Source of the DNA: Euglena gracilis
Taxonomy: Eukaryota; Euglenida; Euglenophyceae; Euglenales
Direction: 5' to 3'
DNA: 64,000 nt
NCBI GenBank assembly: GCA_039621445.1
Contig: CP154956.1
Coordinates: 72,290,914 to 72,354,913, forward strand
Position numbers and translations under genes: made by a program. Below the pieces are notes generated by a model. It did no database searches. It had not been told where the DNA came from and saw nothing but the letters and a program-made list of their open reading frames with translations. How positions within the stretch are numbered: the first letter of the stretch is position 1; each line of letters opens with the position of its first letter. This document shows, in pieces, positions 42,501 to 50,790 of the stretch.

Positions 42501-45500
42501 TTGGTGCAGAAAATATGCCAAAGAAGGCACCCAATTTTCAAAAAAGCCCCAAAATGCCAAAAAAGTGACCATTGGAGTCTGTGGAGGGGTTTTCGGGTCG
42601 GTTTTTGACTTCGAAAATTTTGCCCAAATTATAAACCCCCCAAAATAATAACCCCCCCTGGACCCCGATTTCGGGGGTTAGGTACAATTCTGGCTGAATA
42701 AATTCATTTTCGATTTTGTTTAAGCTCTGTGTTGCCTCCCAAAGTCTGTTAATTTTTTGTTCCGTCTGTTAGTCCGTGAATTTGTCCGTGAATTAGTCTG
42801 TGAATTTTTCTTCCCTCTGTGCAAATGGGCAGAAAAACGGACAAATTCTGACAGTTTCGGAAGCGGATGATCTGCCACTGAGTGCAGTCACCGTGTTTGA
42901 CATTGAAGACTGTTTCTCTTTCTAACACAAAAAAACAACAACGAAAAAACAAAATTTACGTTCTGTTGTGTGTTCCAGCGGGATCGCAATGTTAGGTACA
43001 ATTCTGACCTCTGGATAATTTTGGTGTAATTCTGGCTGAATAAATCCATTTTTGGTTTCGCTTTAGGCTCTACGTTGCCACCCAAAGTCCGTGAATTTTT
43101 TGGCATCCTCTGGGCAAATATGCAGATAATGGACAGGTTCTAGGTTCTGACAGGTTCGGAAGTGCATGATCCGTCATTGAGTGCAGTCGCCATATTTGAC
43201 ATTGAATAGCGCTTCTCTTTATAACACAAAAAAGCAAAATTCCCGCTCATTTCCATGATCACAACACGCCCTGGCAAAACTGCTTACCTAAGCCTCCGAG
43301 GAGGCTCCGCGGAGCCTCTTCCACGGAGGCTGGTTACCTCGGAGGCTCCACGGAGGCTGGTTACCTTGGAGCCTCCGCAGAGGCTGGTTACCTCAGCCTC
43401 CGCGGAGGCTGGTTACCTTGAGCCTCCGCGGAGGCAACCAAAAAGTTAGGATTCCACTTTTGCGGTAGACCCGGGGGGTTTAAAGGGTTTTATTTTTTAT
43501 GAAGGTAACAGAATTTTAAGTAAACCCCCCTCCCAAATAATAAACCTCCCTGGTTAATTATTTGGATATTATTATTTGGACACTCGAAGTCGGGGTCCAG
43601 GGGGGGGGGTCATTATTTGGGTTAGAAAATTTTGGTTTTCATCGACCCAGCCCAGCCCAGCCCCCCTCCAGCCCCAGACCCCCCCTCCCCCTATCCCCCG
43701 GGGGGGGGTCCAGCCAGCAGCTCATTTCCTGCCAGCAGCTTTTTTGCCAGCCGGAGGCTGGACCCAGGGGGGTCCTTAAGAAAACCCCTGAACAGGGGGA
43801 TCCGCTCCGCATCCTGTGCCCTCACCAGACTACCGTTGCTAAAATTTAGGCCTCGCTGGAAGGCCAAGGGTTATTAAAATATGGACAAAATGCTTAACAA
43901 AAAAATGCCTCTTTTTAAAATGACGGAAAAAGTGGCACGTTTCTTGAGGAAAATGTTTGCCTTTGAACCCAAAAAAAAGGAGCAATAATTGTAAATTTGG
44001 GTGGTTTTGTTCCGGCTGAGATTTTTTTTGGGTTTCTCTGAATCCACCTGCGTTTTCAGGGTTGCCTAAATTGGACCCCCGCCCCCCCCCAGTGGGAAGG
44101 ATGGTCCAGCTGGTCATTTTTTTCATGTGTCTAGCAAAATGGCTGGCCAGTGGACCCCTCCCCAGGGTCCTTAAGCAATAGCCTGGGCCAGACGCAAAAT
44201 GAGGATTAATATAGGGTAACAACAGATGTGGGGTCCAATGGGGATTTTTCTCTCTCAGACAATTGCTTTCGGTGGGTGGGTTCATACTGGAAACCTTCTT
44301 CCAGTATGAAGTGGGTTTTGGCCCATCAACGGGCGCCTGAATGGAAATCGACTGACCTAAACAAATTCAGCCTGATTTCTGTTTAAGTCAGTAGAAATTC
44401 AAGACAGGCGTCGGACCCAAAAAATAGGTTTTAACAATTTTGTCCAAACAGTGTCAATAACCCTGTCCACTCACTGTATTTAGTCAAAATTTTCAAAATC
44501 AAAAATCGCAATTAAAAAACGCCTCAACAACCACCTACCTCATGTCTGCGGAGCTTCCCATACAACCCTGACCCCAGGTGTTGCTTTTTATCGGTCCATG
44601 GGATTTTTTTTTCCGTTGTTGTGTATTTGGTGTTCTTCAAATTATTTGCATTTTTAAGGTTTATTTTCAAATTTTCATCAGAGCATGGGGGGTCCCCCCA
44701 CCCCCATCCCCTGGTTTCGGAAGGGGGGGTCCCCCCATCCCCCCTGTCCTCCTCCTCCTCTGCGGGGCAAAAAAAAAACTTCGTGCATCGCGCCGGGTGT
44801 GAATTTTGAGGCTCAATATGAAATTTTGGCAAAATGGCCAAAATTGGTCGAAACCCCCTAGTTTTGGAAAGGGGGGGTCCCCCCACCCTCCCCTCCGAGA
44901 TTCCCATACAAGCCTGCCTGGGGTTCAGAAAGTCGCCTGGCACTCTGAGTGACAATGTCATTCAGTTTCCATGTCATTTGAATTGTTCTTTTGGTGCCAT
45001 TCTGCATGTCTTTTCTTGTGCTTGTTCGCCCTTTCACACAGGCTACGCTCCATACTCCACATGGCCCCAGCCAAGGCTCCACTCGAATTGAAAGGAACCG
45101 CCTCCAGCCCCCAAAACCCATTGGCTGCCAAAGTGTGGCTGCCATTGTTTTTTGTTTATTTTGAGTTTTTTTTCAAATCCCTTTCAAAACGATGATTCGC
45201 ACAGGATGACATTTTCCTCACTTGGAGGGGACCGGGCTTCTTAATTGAAGACCCCCAACAGAGGCAGCCTGGTCCTCTGCCAAGCCAGAGGGGCCTGGCA
45301 GAGGCCGGGGGGGGGGGGGGCTCTCAGGGATTATTTTGAAGGCAAATTTTTTTCAATATTTTAAGGCATTTTAAGGCATTTTACGGATTTTGAAGGCGCT
45401 GTTTTCCAGGACGATCAAAGGGCTGTCCCAGTATCGAACAAACGTTTTTGATTTTGCATGCAGTCCAAAATCAGAAAGTCAAAAAACACAGTTTTTTTGA

Positions 45501-46802
45501 GATTTGGTTATGCTCCAGCGATGCCAGAAATCATTTTTCCCCGAAGTTGGCTTTTTTTGCCAAGGTTTTGCGCTTTTCATTTTCGCTTGGTTGGAGAAAA
45601 TTCTGCCAGCCAAAATTTTTAGGCATTCTAAGGCATTTTGGCCAAAAAAATTAAGGTACATCTCAAGGTATTTTAAGGTTTTTTGAGGCGCCTTAAAAAA
45701 TATTACTGGGGCCCCTGGCAGAGTCCAGGTGTTGGCCTGGGCCTACTCCCCCCCCCAGGATATTAACCAAGTTTTGTGTATTACTGAGCTCTCTATTTGC
45801 CATGATAGTGCCATGAGGCAGCAGATGTTCGAGGCATGTGGTTGCCGAAGGATCTGTGGCCTGGCCCATTTTTGATTTGTTTCCGACATACTTTGGAAAC
45901 ATTGATTTTTTGACCAAAAAAAACGGCCAAAATTGGCCCCAGAAACGGGGGTGTGGTGTGACCAAGCCGGTGGGAAGGACGTAAGGGAAGGAAGGTAAGT
46001 GCAGGGTGTTTGGCAAGGGAAGTGCAGAGGGGAGAAACAGGGTCCACAGGGAATGAAGGGGACGAGTGTCTTCCACCCTATTTACACCCGGGATCTGCAC
46101 AAGCATTTTTGTTGCCAAGAACCCAGCAGAAGAAACCCAATCCTTGAAGGATAAAATTGTGTTTATTTGCGCAAATGCACGCACCTACATAATTGTGTTG
46201 GTGTGCGCATTTGCGCAAATAAAGTGTGCACATTTGCGCCCATCAACTTGCGCCGTCGACAAACGCTGTGAAAAACCCATCAAAATATGTCTCTCAATGG
46301 CCCTCTGGTCCGTACCGTTCCGGCCCCTTTGTCACGCCGTTTATCGACAGCGTCAGTTCATGGGCATAAAAGCCCAACCCTTGAAAGACAAAATTGTGAA
46401 ACAAAAATATGTTTATGCGCGCACCACCAACACAATTTGTGTTGGTGGGCGCAAATGCGCGCATAAACATAAAGAAGAAGGGTGCAGAAACACAACTGTC
46501 AAACACCTGCAGCAGATGTGGTTCATTGCGCATTTACGCACATCACATTGTTTGTGTGTGCAAATGCGCAAATGAACGACATGAAAAAAGTGCGTAATTT
46601 ATATCTGGTTCATTTGCGCATTTGCGCCCACAAACAATGTGACGTGCGCAAATGCGCAAATGAACCACCAATGGAGGAGTAAAACGTGGCGTCATTTGGT
46701 CCTCCAACAGCTACCCTTAGTGGCTTCCGAATGGGTTCAACCCAAATGACCACACCGCCTCCTCCGGCACATGGTATTATGATGCCGTTCCTGGTCCATT
46801 GA
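27065..46802 (+). CDS. hnRNP-like RNA-binding protein with three RRM domains (5' end missing)
   Basis: A multi-RRM protein of the hnRNP A/B-Musashi kind, expected to bind RNA in nucleus or cytoplasm. Exons: 27065-27106, 27152-27312, 27363-27459, 27506 to about 27594, 32317-32391, 32438-32735, 32779-32891, 40801-40894 and, tentatively, 46711-46802. RRM1 has KYFIGGL and RGFGFVTF; RRM2 has KLFIGGL and RGFGF|VTF, split by a 4.7-kb intron; a Pro/Gly/Val-rich linker of about 75 aa follows; RRM3 has KIFVGGL and RGFGFVVF, its second half (MHIIDGKPVECK) 7.9 kb further on. Five introns are 43-50 nt. All phases agree except that no GT donor follows RGFGF near 27594. The first exon, which must supply one base before GT-AAG, was not found. 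About 353 codons are visible. Which hnRNP subfamily is unclear. Confidence 0.85.
27933..28348 (+). mobile_element. Recombinase-PHD element, copy B (3' half only)
   Basis: It starts abruptly in the PHD exon (GGAGAAATGTGGTTTTTGTG), is nearly identical to copy A through the finger (PKYGSFLCKACRLP then TGA), and ends with two 32-nt units and the right inverted repeat (TTTCAGGGCAGGCATTTGGC) near 28348. The recombinase and left end are missing. Confidence 0.8.
28349..29577. other. Intronic stretch without gene
   Basis: It has G/C-tract blocks at 28870-29100, related to 25080-25260, and an inverted pair around 29270-29360 (GGTTCTGTCCTGAACCCGGC and its complement). I see no coding frame. Confidence 0.45.
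29578..29670. repeat. C-tract repeat with the word AATAAGTGCGCA
   Basis: AATAAGTGCGCA occurs twice and AAAAAGTGCGCACCC once, after AACCCCCCCCCC. A second block of the same word, with both orientations, is at 31335-31430. Confidence 0.7.
30101..30555. mobile_element. Fold-back element inserted in the PHD exon of copy C
   Basis: The ends are AGAAACCGTGTTTGGGCC and GGCCCAAACACAGTTCTT. Copy A reads straight through at this site (CTTTACACAAAAAAGAGCC in complement), and here ACACAA flanks both sides, so it is an insertion with a short duplication. A smaller hairpin (30101-30168) and an hAT-type element lie inside it. Confidence 0.65.
30244..30540. mobile_element. hAT-type miniature element, 297 bp, 8-bp duplication
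   Basis: It starts CAGGGGTTTTTTTAAG and ends CTTAAAAAACTCCCTG. The flanks are GCCCAAAC at 30236-30243 and 30541-30548. The interior (AAAAATCGCGAAAAGTGC, GGCGCCTGCGGCGCC) is shared, inverted, with 47168-47437. It is nested in the fold-back element, which is nested in copy C. Confidence 0.92.
31150..31262. repeat. 113-bp palindrome, family hairpin 1
   Basis: Arms of about 44 nt (CAAATTGTGGCTGAGCCCAG, TTTCAGCCTGAAAACGTG, TTCAG and the exact complement) flank a G5C5-TTT-G5C5 centre. It abuts the 5' end of recombinase copy C. Confidence 0.92.
31335..31440. repeat. Second AATAAGTGCGCA C-tract block
   Basis: AAAAAGTGCGCACTGCC, AATAAGTGCGCACCCC and, inverted, GTGCACTTATTGGGGG bound about 100 bp ending in a G run. 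Confidence 0.65.
31541..31654. repeat. 113-bp palindrome, family hairpin 2
   Basis: Same arms and same GGGGGCCCCC centre as hairpin 1. It runs directly into an inverted repeat of the recombinase family at 31655 (fragment E). Confidence 0.92.
31655..31800 (+). mobile_element. Recombinase-PHD element, fragment E (5' end only)
   Basis: TTTAAAAACGTGTTCAGAG, then GCCCGCCAAATGCCTGCC and AATGTGAAATTCGGACCGG as in copy A. It breaks off after GGTGCCCTATGGAAAAG. A different repeat, shared with 44330-44440 (GGAAATCGACTGACCT, AATTCAAGACAGG), follows at 31800. Confidence 0.75.
32317..32891 (+). CDS. RRM gene exons for the second half of RRM2, linker and first half of RRM3
   Basis: Exon 32317-32391 encodes VTFENEEQADMAFNYAPG and HLIDGKM. 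A 46-nt intron follows, then exon 32438-32735 (VDVKKAEPKGSP, Pro/Gly/Val-rich linker, KIFVGGLAHHTTE), a 43-nt intron, and exon 32779-32891 (SLYAYFSQFGNVLGCEVM, RGFGFVVFSHSAE). All donors are GT and acceptors CAG, with phases 0, 1 and 0. Confidence 0.92.
33297..33898 (-). pseudogene. C-terminal part of copy D: acidic linker and PHD finger
   Basis: The frame from 33898 gives LFAPHVRSTEPFGRC, ITIDSDPDYIDLTQP and TARNIARWSA. It breaks near 33630 into a frame with ALNQDLSAVPSLFPTA, then a third frame with VSRLPIKQEK and the finger: C-x2-C (CGFC), NC, CDAC, YHFHC and CKAC, the C4HC3 spacing of a PHD domain. It ends CRLP-TAA at 33297. Frame changes could be tiny introns or damage. PHD fingers bind histone tails in chromatin proteins; a chromatin-targeting role here is inference. 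Confidence 0.75.
34089..35404 (-). pseudogene. Tyrosine recombinase of copy D (one frameshift)
   Basis: Starts at ATG 35404 (MAKRATNFVEGLLPPPPKTE). A helical DNA-binding region follows (ELDDFFVAWTGWELEPSLLF, TYVNAVARAFRK). The catalytic domain has box I NILVVGFTTGFRSEVLCWLE with the active Arg, and box II FKDVARRAAMTRL ... YFMVHCNTIQIYHRMS with Arg, His and the Tyr nucleophile in TIQIY; the usual first His of box II is Lys. The frame breaks at a seven-A run (34654-34660 as T on the plus strand); one base more would join the two halves. The second half ends at TGA 34089. About 440 codons, in the range of Crypton recombinases. Confidence 0.8.
35626..35738. repeat. 113-bp palindrome, family hairpin 3
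   Basis: Arms ACAAATCGTGGCTAAGCC ... and complement, with a few mismatches, around GGGGCCCC-TTT-GGGGGCCCC. It touches the 5' terminal TTTAAA of copy D. The divergence from hairpins 1 and 2 matches the divergence of copy D from copies A-C. Confidence 0.9.
36080..39010. repeat. Degenerate ~200-bp repeats in two orientations
   Basis: A core (AAAATATCTCGAAAATGAAG, CAAAATCAAAGGAAATG) recurs at about 36250, 37010, 37210 and 37395. The complement (CATTTCCTTTGATT, TAGATATTTTGA) recurs at about 38410, 38580, 38800 and 38985. Spacing is irregular and the copies are strongly diverged. A CCTTAAGG fold-back lies at 36360-36412. No gene is visible here. Confidence 0.6.
39665..40117. mobile_element. hAT-type miniature element, 453 bp, 8-bp duplication
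   Basis: Ends CAGGCATTTGCTTAAGG and CCTTAAGCAAAAGCCTG; flanks GGCGGGGG at 39657-39664 and 40118-40125. The interior has AGCTAGTCC/CTAGCCAGT repeats, poly-G/C tracts and the palindrome TCCGGCGCGCAGCGCCGGA. It interrupts a copy of the 19.5-kb repeat. Confidence 0.9.
40224..40262. repeat. Perfect hairpin, 17-nt stem
   Basis: AAGCTTGCTGTGTGGGT and its complement are separated by about 4 nt. Not associated with a T tract, so no terminator role is suggested. Confidence 0.85.
40801..40894 (+). CDS. RRM gene exon, end of RRM3
   Basis: Acceptor TTGTCACAG at 40800 and phase 0 match the exon ending at 32891. It encodes ASLALSQPMHIIDGKPVECK and TCQPKVPDVQQ, the standard close of an hnRNP-type RRM. A donor GTGTGG follows; read through, the frame would stop at TGA 40918-40920. 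Confidence 0.88.
41400..41515. repeat. GCCTCCGCGGAGGC array 1
   Basis: Four to five copies of the palindrome GCCTCCGCGGAGGC (some with GTGG) are joined by TGGTTACCTTG. Array 2 lies at 43280-43440 with the same unit. Confidence 0.85.
41475..41715 (-). CDS. Cys-rich exon pair with a 48-nt intron, unidentified
   Basis: Exon 41658-41715 (acceptor TTTCTTTTCAG) encodes RGPGAKLVVSAEPHSRQIQ. A 48-nt intron with GTAAAT and ACAG follows. Exon 41475-41609 encodes VRCKVQIKKCCRKCQGARCC and ARHDLC, and the last codons before TAA come from the GCCTCCGCGGAGG array. The CxxC-x4-C pattern recalls the C-terminal zinc finger of piggyBac-type transposases, but the match is short and I am not confident. Confidence 0.35.
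42680..43255. repeat. Tandem duplication of about 330 bp
   Basis: GTACAATTCTGGCTGAATAA, CCAAAGTC, GTCCGTGAATTTTT, GCAAAT, GACAGTTTCGGAAG and ATTTGACATTGAA occur in the same order at 42680-42960 and 42990-43255, with moderate divergence. Confidence 0.75.
43280..43440. repeat. GCCTCCGCGGAGGC array 2
   Basis: Six to seven units of the palindrome with the same TGGTTACCT spacer as array 1. Confidence 0.85.
43600..43791. mobile_element. Truncated hAT-type miniature element
   Basis: The right end CCTTAAGAAAACCCCTG and the interior (CAGCCAGCAGCTCATTTCC, ATCGACCCAGCCCAGCC) match the element at 17993-18484 in inverse orientation. The other end is missing. Confidence 0.65.
44200..46150. other. Stretch without gene
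   Basis: It has a hairpin CATACTGGAA/TTCCAGTATG at 44285, a repeat shared with 31800 kb-region sequence at 44330-44440, and GAGGCAGCC/CTGGCAGAGG words around 45260-45740. No supported coding frame. Confidence 0.4.
46150..46680. repeat. GCGCAAATGCGC iterons, third cluster
   Basis: TTTGCGCAAATGCACGCACC, GTGGGCGCAAATGCGCGCA and TTTGCGCATTTGCGCCCAC alternate with palindromes CACCAACACAATTTGTGTTGGTG-like (written in part). The word type matches the interior of the 12407-13735 transposon, but the CTTAGGCGGCC ends are absent. Confidence 0.6.
46711..46802 (+). CDS. Possible last exon of the RRM gene
   Basis: Acceptor GTCCTCCAACAG at 46710 and phase 1 match the exon ending at 40894. It encodes TLSGFRMGSTQMTTPPPPA and HGIMMPFLVH to TGA at 46800-46802. 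Gly/Pro/Met-rich ends are usual in hnRNP-like proteins. A 44-nt intron beginning at GTATTA (inside this exon) could instead lead to a Gly/Ala/Ser-rich end at about 46970, and a Pro-rich frame to 47057 is also open, so the exact end is open. Confidence 0.45.
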
Positions 46803-47167
46803 CAGGTCCCACAAAAGGTAGAGACAGAGGATCTCCTGAATGTGGGTGCGCAGCTACCCGATATCGGCACACGTCCACCGGCACCGATTTTAGGATCCCA
46901 AGGGACCTGCCACTTGCCTCCGGCCTGGGCTCCGCTGCTGCAGCCACATCAGCTGCTAGCTGGTGATGCTTCAGCACCCACCAGACCGGAATCGACCTCC
47001 CCGGTGCAACAACACCCAGCTTTAGCGGCCACGTTATTCCCCGCAACCGGGGCGTGAGGTTGGGAGGACGACGTAGTTCATGGCAACCGGCATCCGGAGA
47101 GAGAGCCCTGAAGCACCCGTTATTTTGGCTTCAGGGAAGTGGTGAACTTTCACCACTGGATTGGTTG

Positions 47168-47437
47168 CAGGGGTTTTTTTAAGTTTGACCCCCCGGGGAG
47201 GGGAGGGGGGGGGGTAGGGTGGGTGGGTCCGGCCGACCCTTCCTCTCCCCGGGGGGGGGTCCCCCTGGAGGGGGGTGGGATATATTTTTCGGCGCCGCAG
47301 GCACCAAAAAAATTCTATTTTTAGCACTTTTCGCGATTTTCGGCCATTTTTCGGCATTTTTCGGCCCGGGACCCCCCCCCAGGGGGTGGGTGGGGGGGAC
47401 CCCTCCTCCCCCCCTGGTCTTAAAAAAAAAAACCCTG
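47168..47437. mobile_element. hAT-type miniature element, 270 bp, 8-bp duplication
   Basis: Starts CAGGGGTTTTTTTAAG and ends CTTAAAAAAAAAAACCCTG. ATTGGTTG occurs at 47160-47167 and 47438-47445. The interior is shared, inverted, with the element at 30244-30540. Confidence 0.92.
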
Positions 47438-47445
47438 ATTGGTTG

Positions 47446-47839
47446 TATGAAAGCGGTGGGACTCACTCCCCACAAATTATGCACAAAAAGTGGTGTGTTT
47501 TCCGTTTTTTCAAGGGGAAAATGGTGGAGAAAAACTAGAAAACTGACTCCGGCCCGACACATCCCGGGTATTTCAGGTGCCAAAATTTGTCTTCTTGTAA
47601 TGCCGTACTGTTGCAGAAAAGGTGTCGAACAGTCACAGGTCGTTGCACGTCGTTAATGCGTTATATTTAACTTCCAAACGAATGAGGCCAAGGCAACCGG
47701 CCCTGTGGGCCAGGGAACAGCAGTACACATATAAGCCAGTCAGATTTTGGCCAGTCAGATACCTTGTTCCAGTAATCATTACACACTACCTCTCACCACA
47801 AATTTCATCACCACGTAATCGTGGTACAAATCAATTGTT
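47446..47839. other. Stretch without gene
   Basis: I see no coding signal, repeat or mobile element in this interval. Confidence 0.5.
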
Positions 47840-48666
47840 GGCATGAGGAGTTGCGTTCGCCAGCCGTCACAGACAAGGAGATGGTGTCGCACAACTGCTG
47901 GGTGTTGGTGCGCGCCTTTGCGCGCACAAACAAATTTTGTTTGTGTGTGCTGAGGCTCGCTCAAACGCATTATTTTGAAGTGATTAATTAAATGTTTATT
48001 TGCGCTTTTGCGCGCACCAGCATAACTTTGTTCATTTGCGCAAATGCGCGCACCAACGCGCCCATCACGTTCAAAGCCTCGTAGGTAAATGGTCCTCATC
48101 GGTGTGCTTTAACACAGACATGTTGTTCGTTGCCTCCCATTGCACAAACCACCCATGTAACAGTTTCCACGAGACGTTGGTGCGTGCAAATGCGCCCACA
48201 AACAAATTATGTTTATTTGCATATTTGCACCCACAAACATGTATTTTTAACTTCAAAGTTTTTTGTTTTATGCGCACATTTTCGCAAATAATCATGATGT
48301 GTTTATTTGTGCAAATGCGTACATAAACACACATCAGTTGCGTGACAGCTGGCTGACGTAGTCAAACCTGTTCAGGCACCACGTCAGCACCAGTGCCATT
48401 TGTCGAAATAGCAGGTGTTTGTTTCCCACCTGTTTCACATCCGACTGCACCAGTCTCACCTTTTGGCCCTCTTTACATCAGTCGCATGAGCAACATGCGC
48501 ACCAAACCACCTGGGGTCACATCCCCTCAACAATGGGGAGTAACAGTTCATAAACCGTCTTCCATGTGTCAGGGTACAGGGTCCCAGAAATTTCGCAAAA
48601 AATGTAAATTTGCGCAAATGCACCTATTTCAAGAAAAACCCTGAAATGCGAATCCGGCCGCCTAAG
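47840..48666. mobile_element. Second, truncated copy of the 1.3-kb transposon (inverted)
   Basis: The right end TGCGAATCCGGCCGCCTAAG finishes at 48666. Reading back, it matches the 12.4-kb copy for over 600 bp (GAAATTTCTGGGA, TGGTTTGGTGC, GACGTAGTCAAA/GTCAGCCAG, TGCCTCCCATTGCACAAACC). The GCGCA palindromes are present. The other end is missing. Confidence 0.8.
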
Positions 48667-48730
48667 CCCCCCCCCCCCCCGGTCATTGACCACATGTCAT
48701 GACCAAGTTGTCATACAGGGGGGCTGTGAC

Positions 48731-48969
48731 CAGGCTTGTGCTTAGTCGGGTGCCTACCCCACGGGGGGTGCTGGTGCTAGGGGAGGCACACCCATAGCAC
48801 CTGATCTGACCCCCCCCTGCCCCCTCCGACCCCGGCGCCAAAGGCACCGGGGGCCCGAAAAAGGCCATTTTCAATGAAAAATTTCTGGGTCCCCCCCGGG
48901 GGGGTGTGCCTGCTAGGGGCAGGCACCCTATAGCACCCCTCCCCCCCGCGGTCGGTAAGCACAAGCATG
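48731..48969. mobile_element. hAT-type miniature element, 239 bp, 8-bp duplication
   Basis: Starts CAGGCTTGTGCTTAGTCGG and ends CGGTAAGCACAAGCATG. GCTGTGAC occurs at 48723-48730 and 48970-48977. The last base triplet has one mismatch to the start. Confidence 0.85.
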
Positions 48970-48977
48970 GCTGTGAC

Positions 48978-50264
48978 CCCAGGGGGGAATACAGAACAAA
49001 AGCGGGTATCTTCCAGGAATTTACTGCATGAAGAAGGTGGCATTCTACCTCCCCCTTGTTCAGGACACACCACCATAGACACACACACACACATACACAC
49101 ACACACCCATGCCAACAGCACATTTCTGAGATATCACCAGGGGGTCAACGACACAGTGTCGATGCAGGGGGGATATCCTTCGGAAAAATTGTGGGAAAAA
49201 TGCGGAAAAATGCGGAAATTGCAAAAAAAAATTGCAGAAATTGCGGATTTGGGATTTAATACGCTTCTGCAGGAGAGGACTCAGCAAAATTTCAACAAAT
49301 TTGGGCATTTTTCATGTAAATATGTAAATTTTGAGCCATTGTGCATATTTTCCCCCCAAAACGGCCCAAGACTCATGATTTTTGCAATTTTGGGGGCATA
49401 CTGAATCTGGAAATACGGAATTTCTTGGTTGAAAAACCCAAAATTGGCAAAGATTGCCGAAAATTTTGGTATCAGAAAGAAATCTTGTCAGGACGCGAAA
49501 TTATTCTAAGTAGATATTATTTCCCAGCAGAAATTGGGGGAAAACCTAAAAAAGGGCAAAAATTTGCCAAATTTGTCAAATTTTGAAAAAAAATTGCAAA
49601 ATTTGGCAACTTTGCAAAAAAAACAAAAAAAAGAAGCACCCGAGTTCCCTTGTGAAACGTTCAAGAAATGGCCGAAACTCATTTTCACCTTCCGTTTCAG
49701 ATTTATCAGGAAAAATTGCGGGAAAAAGAAAAATTGCGAAAAATTGCGGAAATTGCGGGGAAAAAGTGAAACTTTTGGAAAATTCCGGAAATTGTGGAGA
49801 AATTGGGGGAAAATCCCCCCCCCAAATTTACACAGTGGGCATTTCAGTTGCCTCCTATTTTTTTCCAGTGCGTACACCCCATGTTTTTTCAGTGATGCCT
49901 TGGCCTCAACTGCAGAGTGCACAACAGGGGTTTGCTTGAGAGATGCTCGGCGGCATTTACAAGCCCTGTTCAGTTTTGCTTGCCTCCAGCTAGCACCTTT
50001 GCAATGGTGTGAGAGTCGTGTGCATCAGTGTGTCCCTTACCTCTTCCTTGCCCATCAACGCTTCGATCCCTAACCCAATGCCGGGCGACCATTTTTCGCA
50101 ACGTCAATGGGCATGCTCCTCAGCTGAAAAAATGGGTGGATGATTTTTGCGCCACTCAAAAAGTGCCCTCTCCAGTTATTTAAGTCAATAATTTTAATGT
50201 TGGTGGGCATATGCATTTTGCAATTTTTATTTGAGTCTGCTGCGGATTTTTAGAGTTTCTTTCT
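48978..50264. other. Low-complexity stretch without gene
   Basis: (CA)n at 49078-49107 is followed by GGAAATTGCGGAAAAATGC-like repeats at 49185-49250 and 49715-49830. Open frames here are Lys/Asn-rich by composition. A stretch at 49900-50073 (ECTTGVCLRDARRHLQALFS) reads like ordinary protein but I do not recognise it. Confidence 0.4.
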
Positions 50265-50558
50265 TGTATGCATGCACGCATGTCTGTATGTGTGTGTGTC
50301 TGTATGTGTGTGTGGGTATGTATGTATGTATGAATGTATGTATGCATGCATGGATGCATGTGTGTATGTATGTATGTATGTATGTATGTATGTGTGTATG
50401 TATGTATGTATGTATGTATGTATGTATGTATGTATGTATGTATGTATGTATGTATGTATGTATGTATGTATGTATGTATGTATGTATGTATGTATGTATG
50501 TATGTATGTATGTATGTATGTGTGATTGTATGCATGATTGTATGTGTGTATGTATGTA

Positions 50559-50589
<31 letters not shown>

Positions 50590-50790
50590 ATGTATGTATG
50601 TATGTATGTATGTATGTATGTCTGTATGTATGTGTGTGTGTGTATGTATGTATGTATGTATGTATGTATGTATGTATGTATGTATGTATGTATGTATGTA
50701 TGTATGTATGTATGTATGTATGTATGTATGTATGTATGTATGTATGTATGTATGTATGTATGTATGTATGTATGTATGTGTGCACACATG
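50265..50790. repeat. (TATG)n microsatellite, about 520 bp
   Basis: Mostly perfect TATG units with a few TGTG and GCATG variants. All six long open frames across it are translations of the repeat. Confidence 0.98.

Larger units (their letters stand above)
40895..46710 (+). other. Region between RRM3 and the tentative last exon
   Basis: 5.8 kb. It holds arrays of GCCTCCGCGGAGGC, a short Cys-rich exon pair on the minus strand, AATAATAACCCC words (42333-42420, 42630-42680, 43525-43615), a 330-bp tandem duplication, truncated hAT-type elements (43600-43791, 44090-44195) and GCGCA iterons (46150-46680). Confidence 0.5.
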
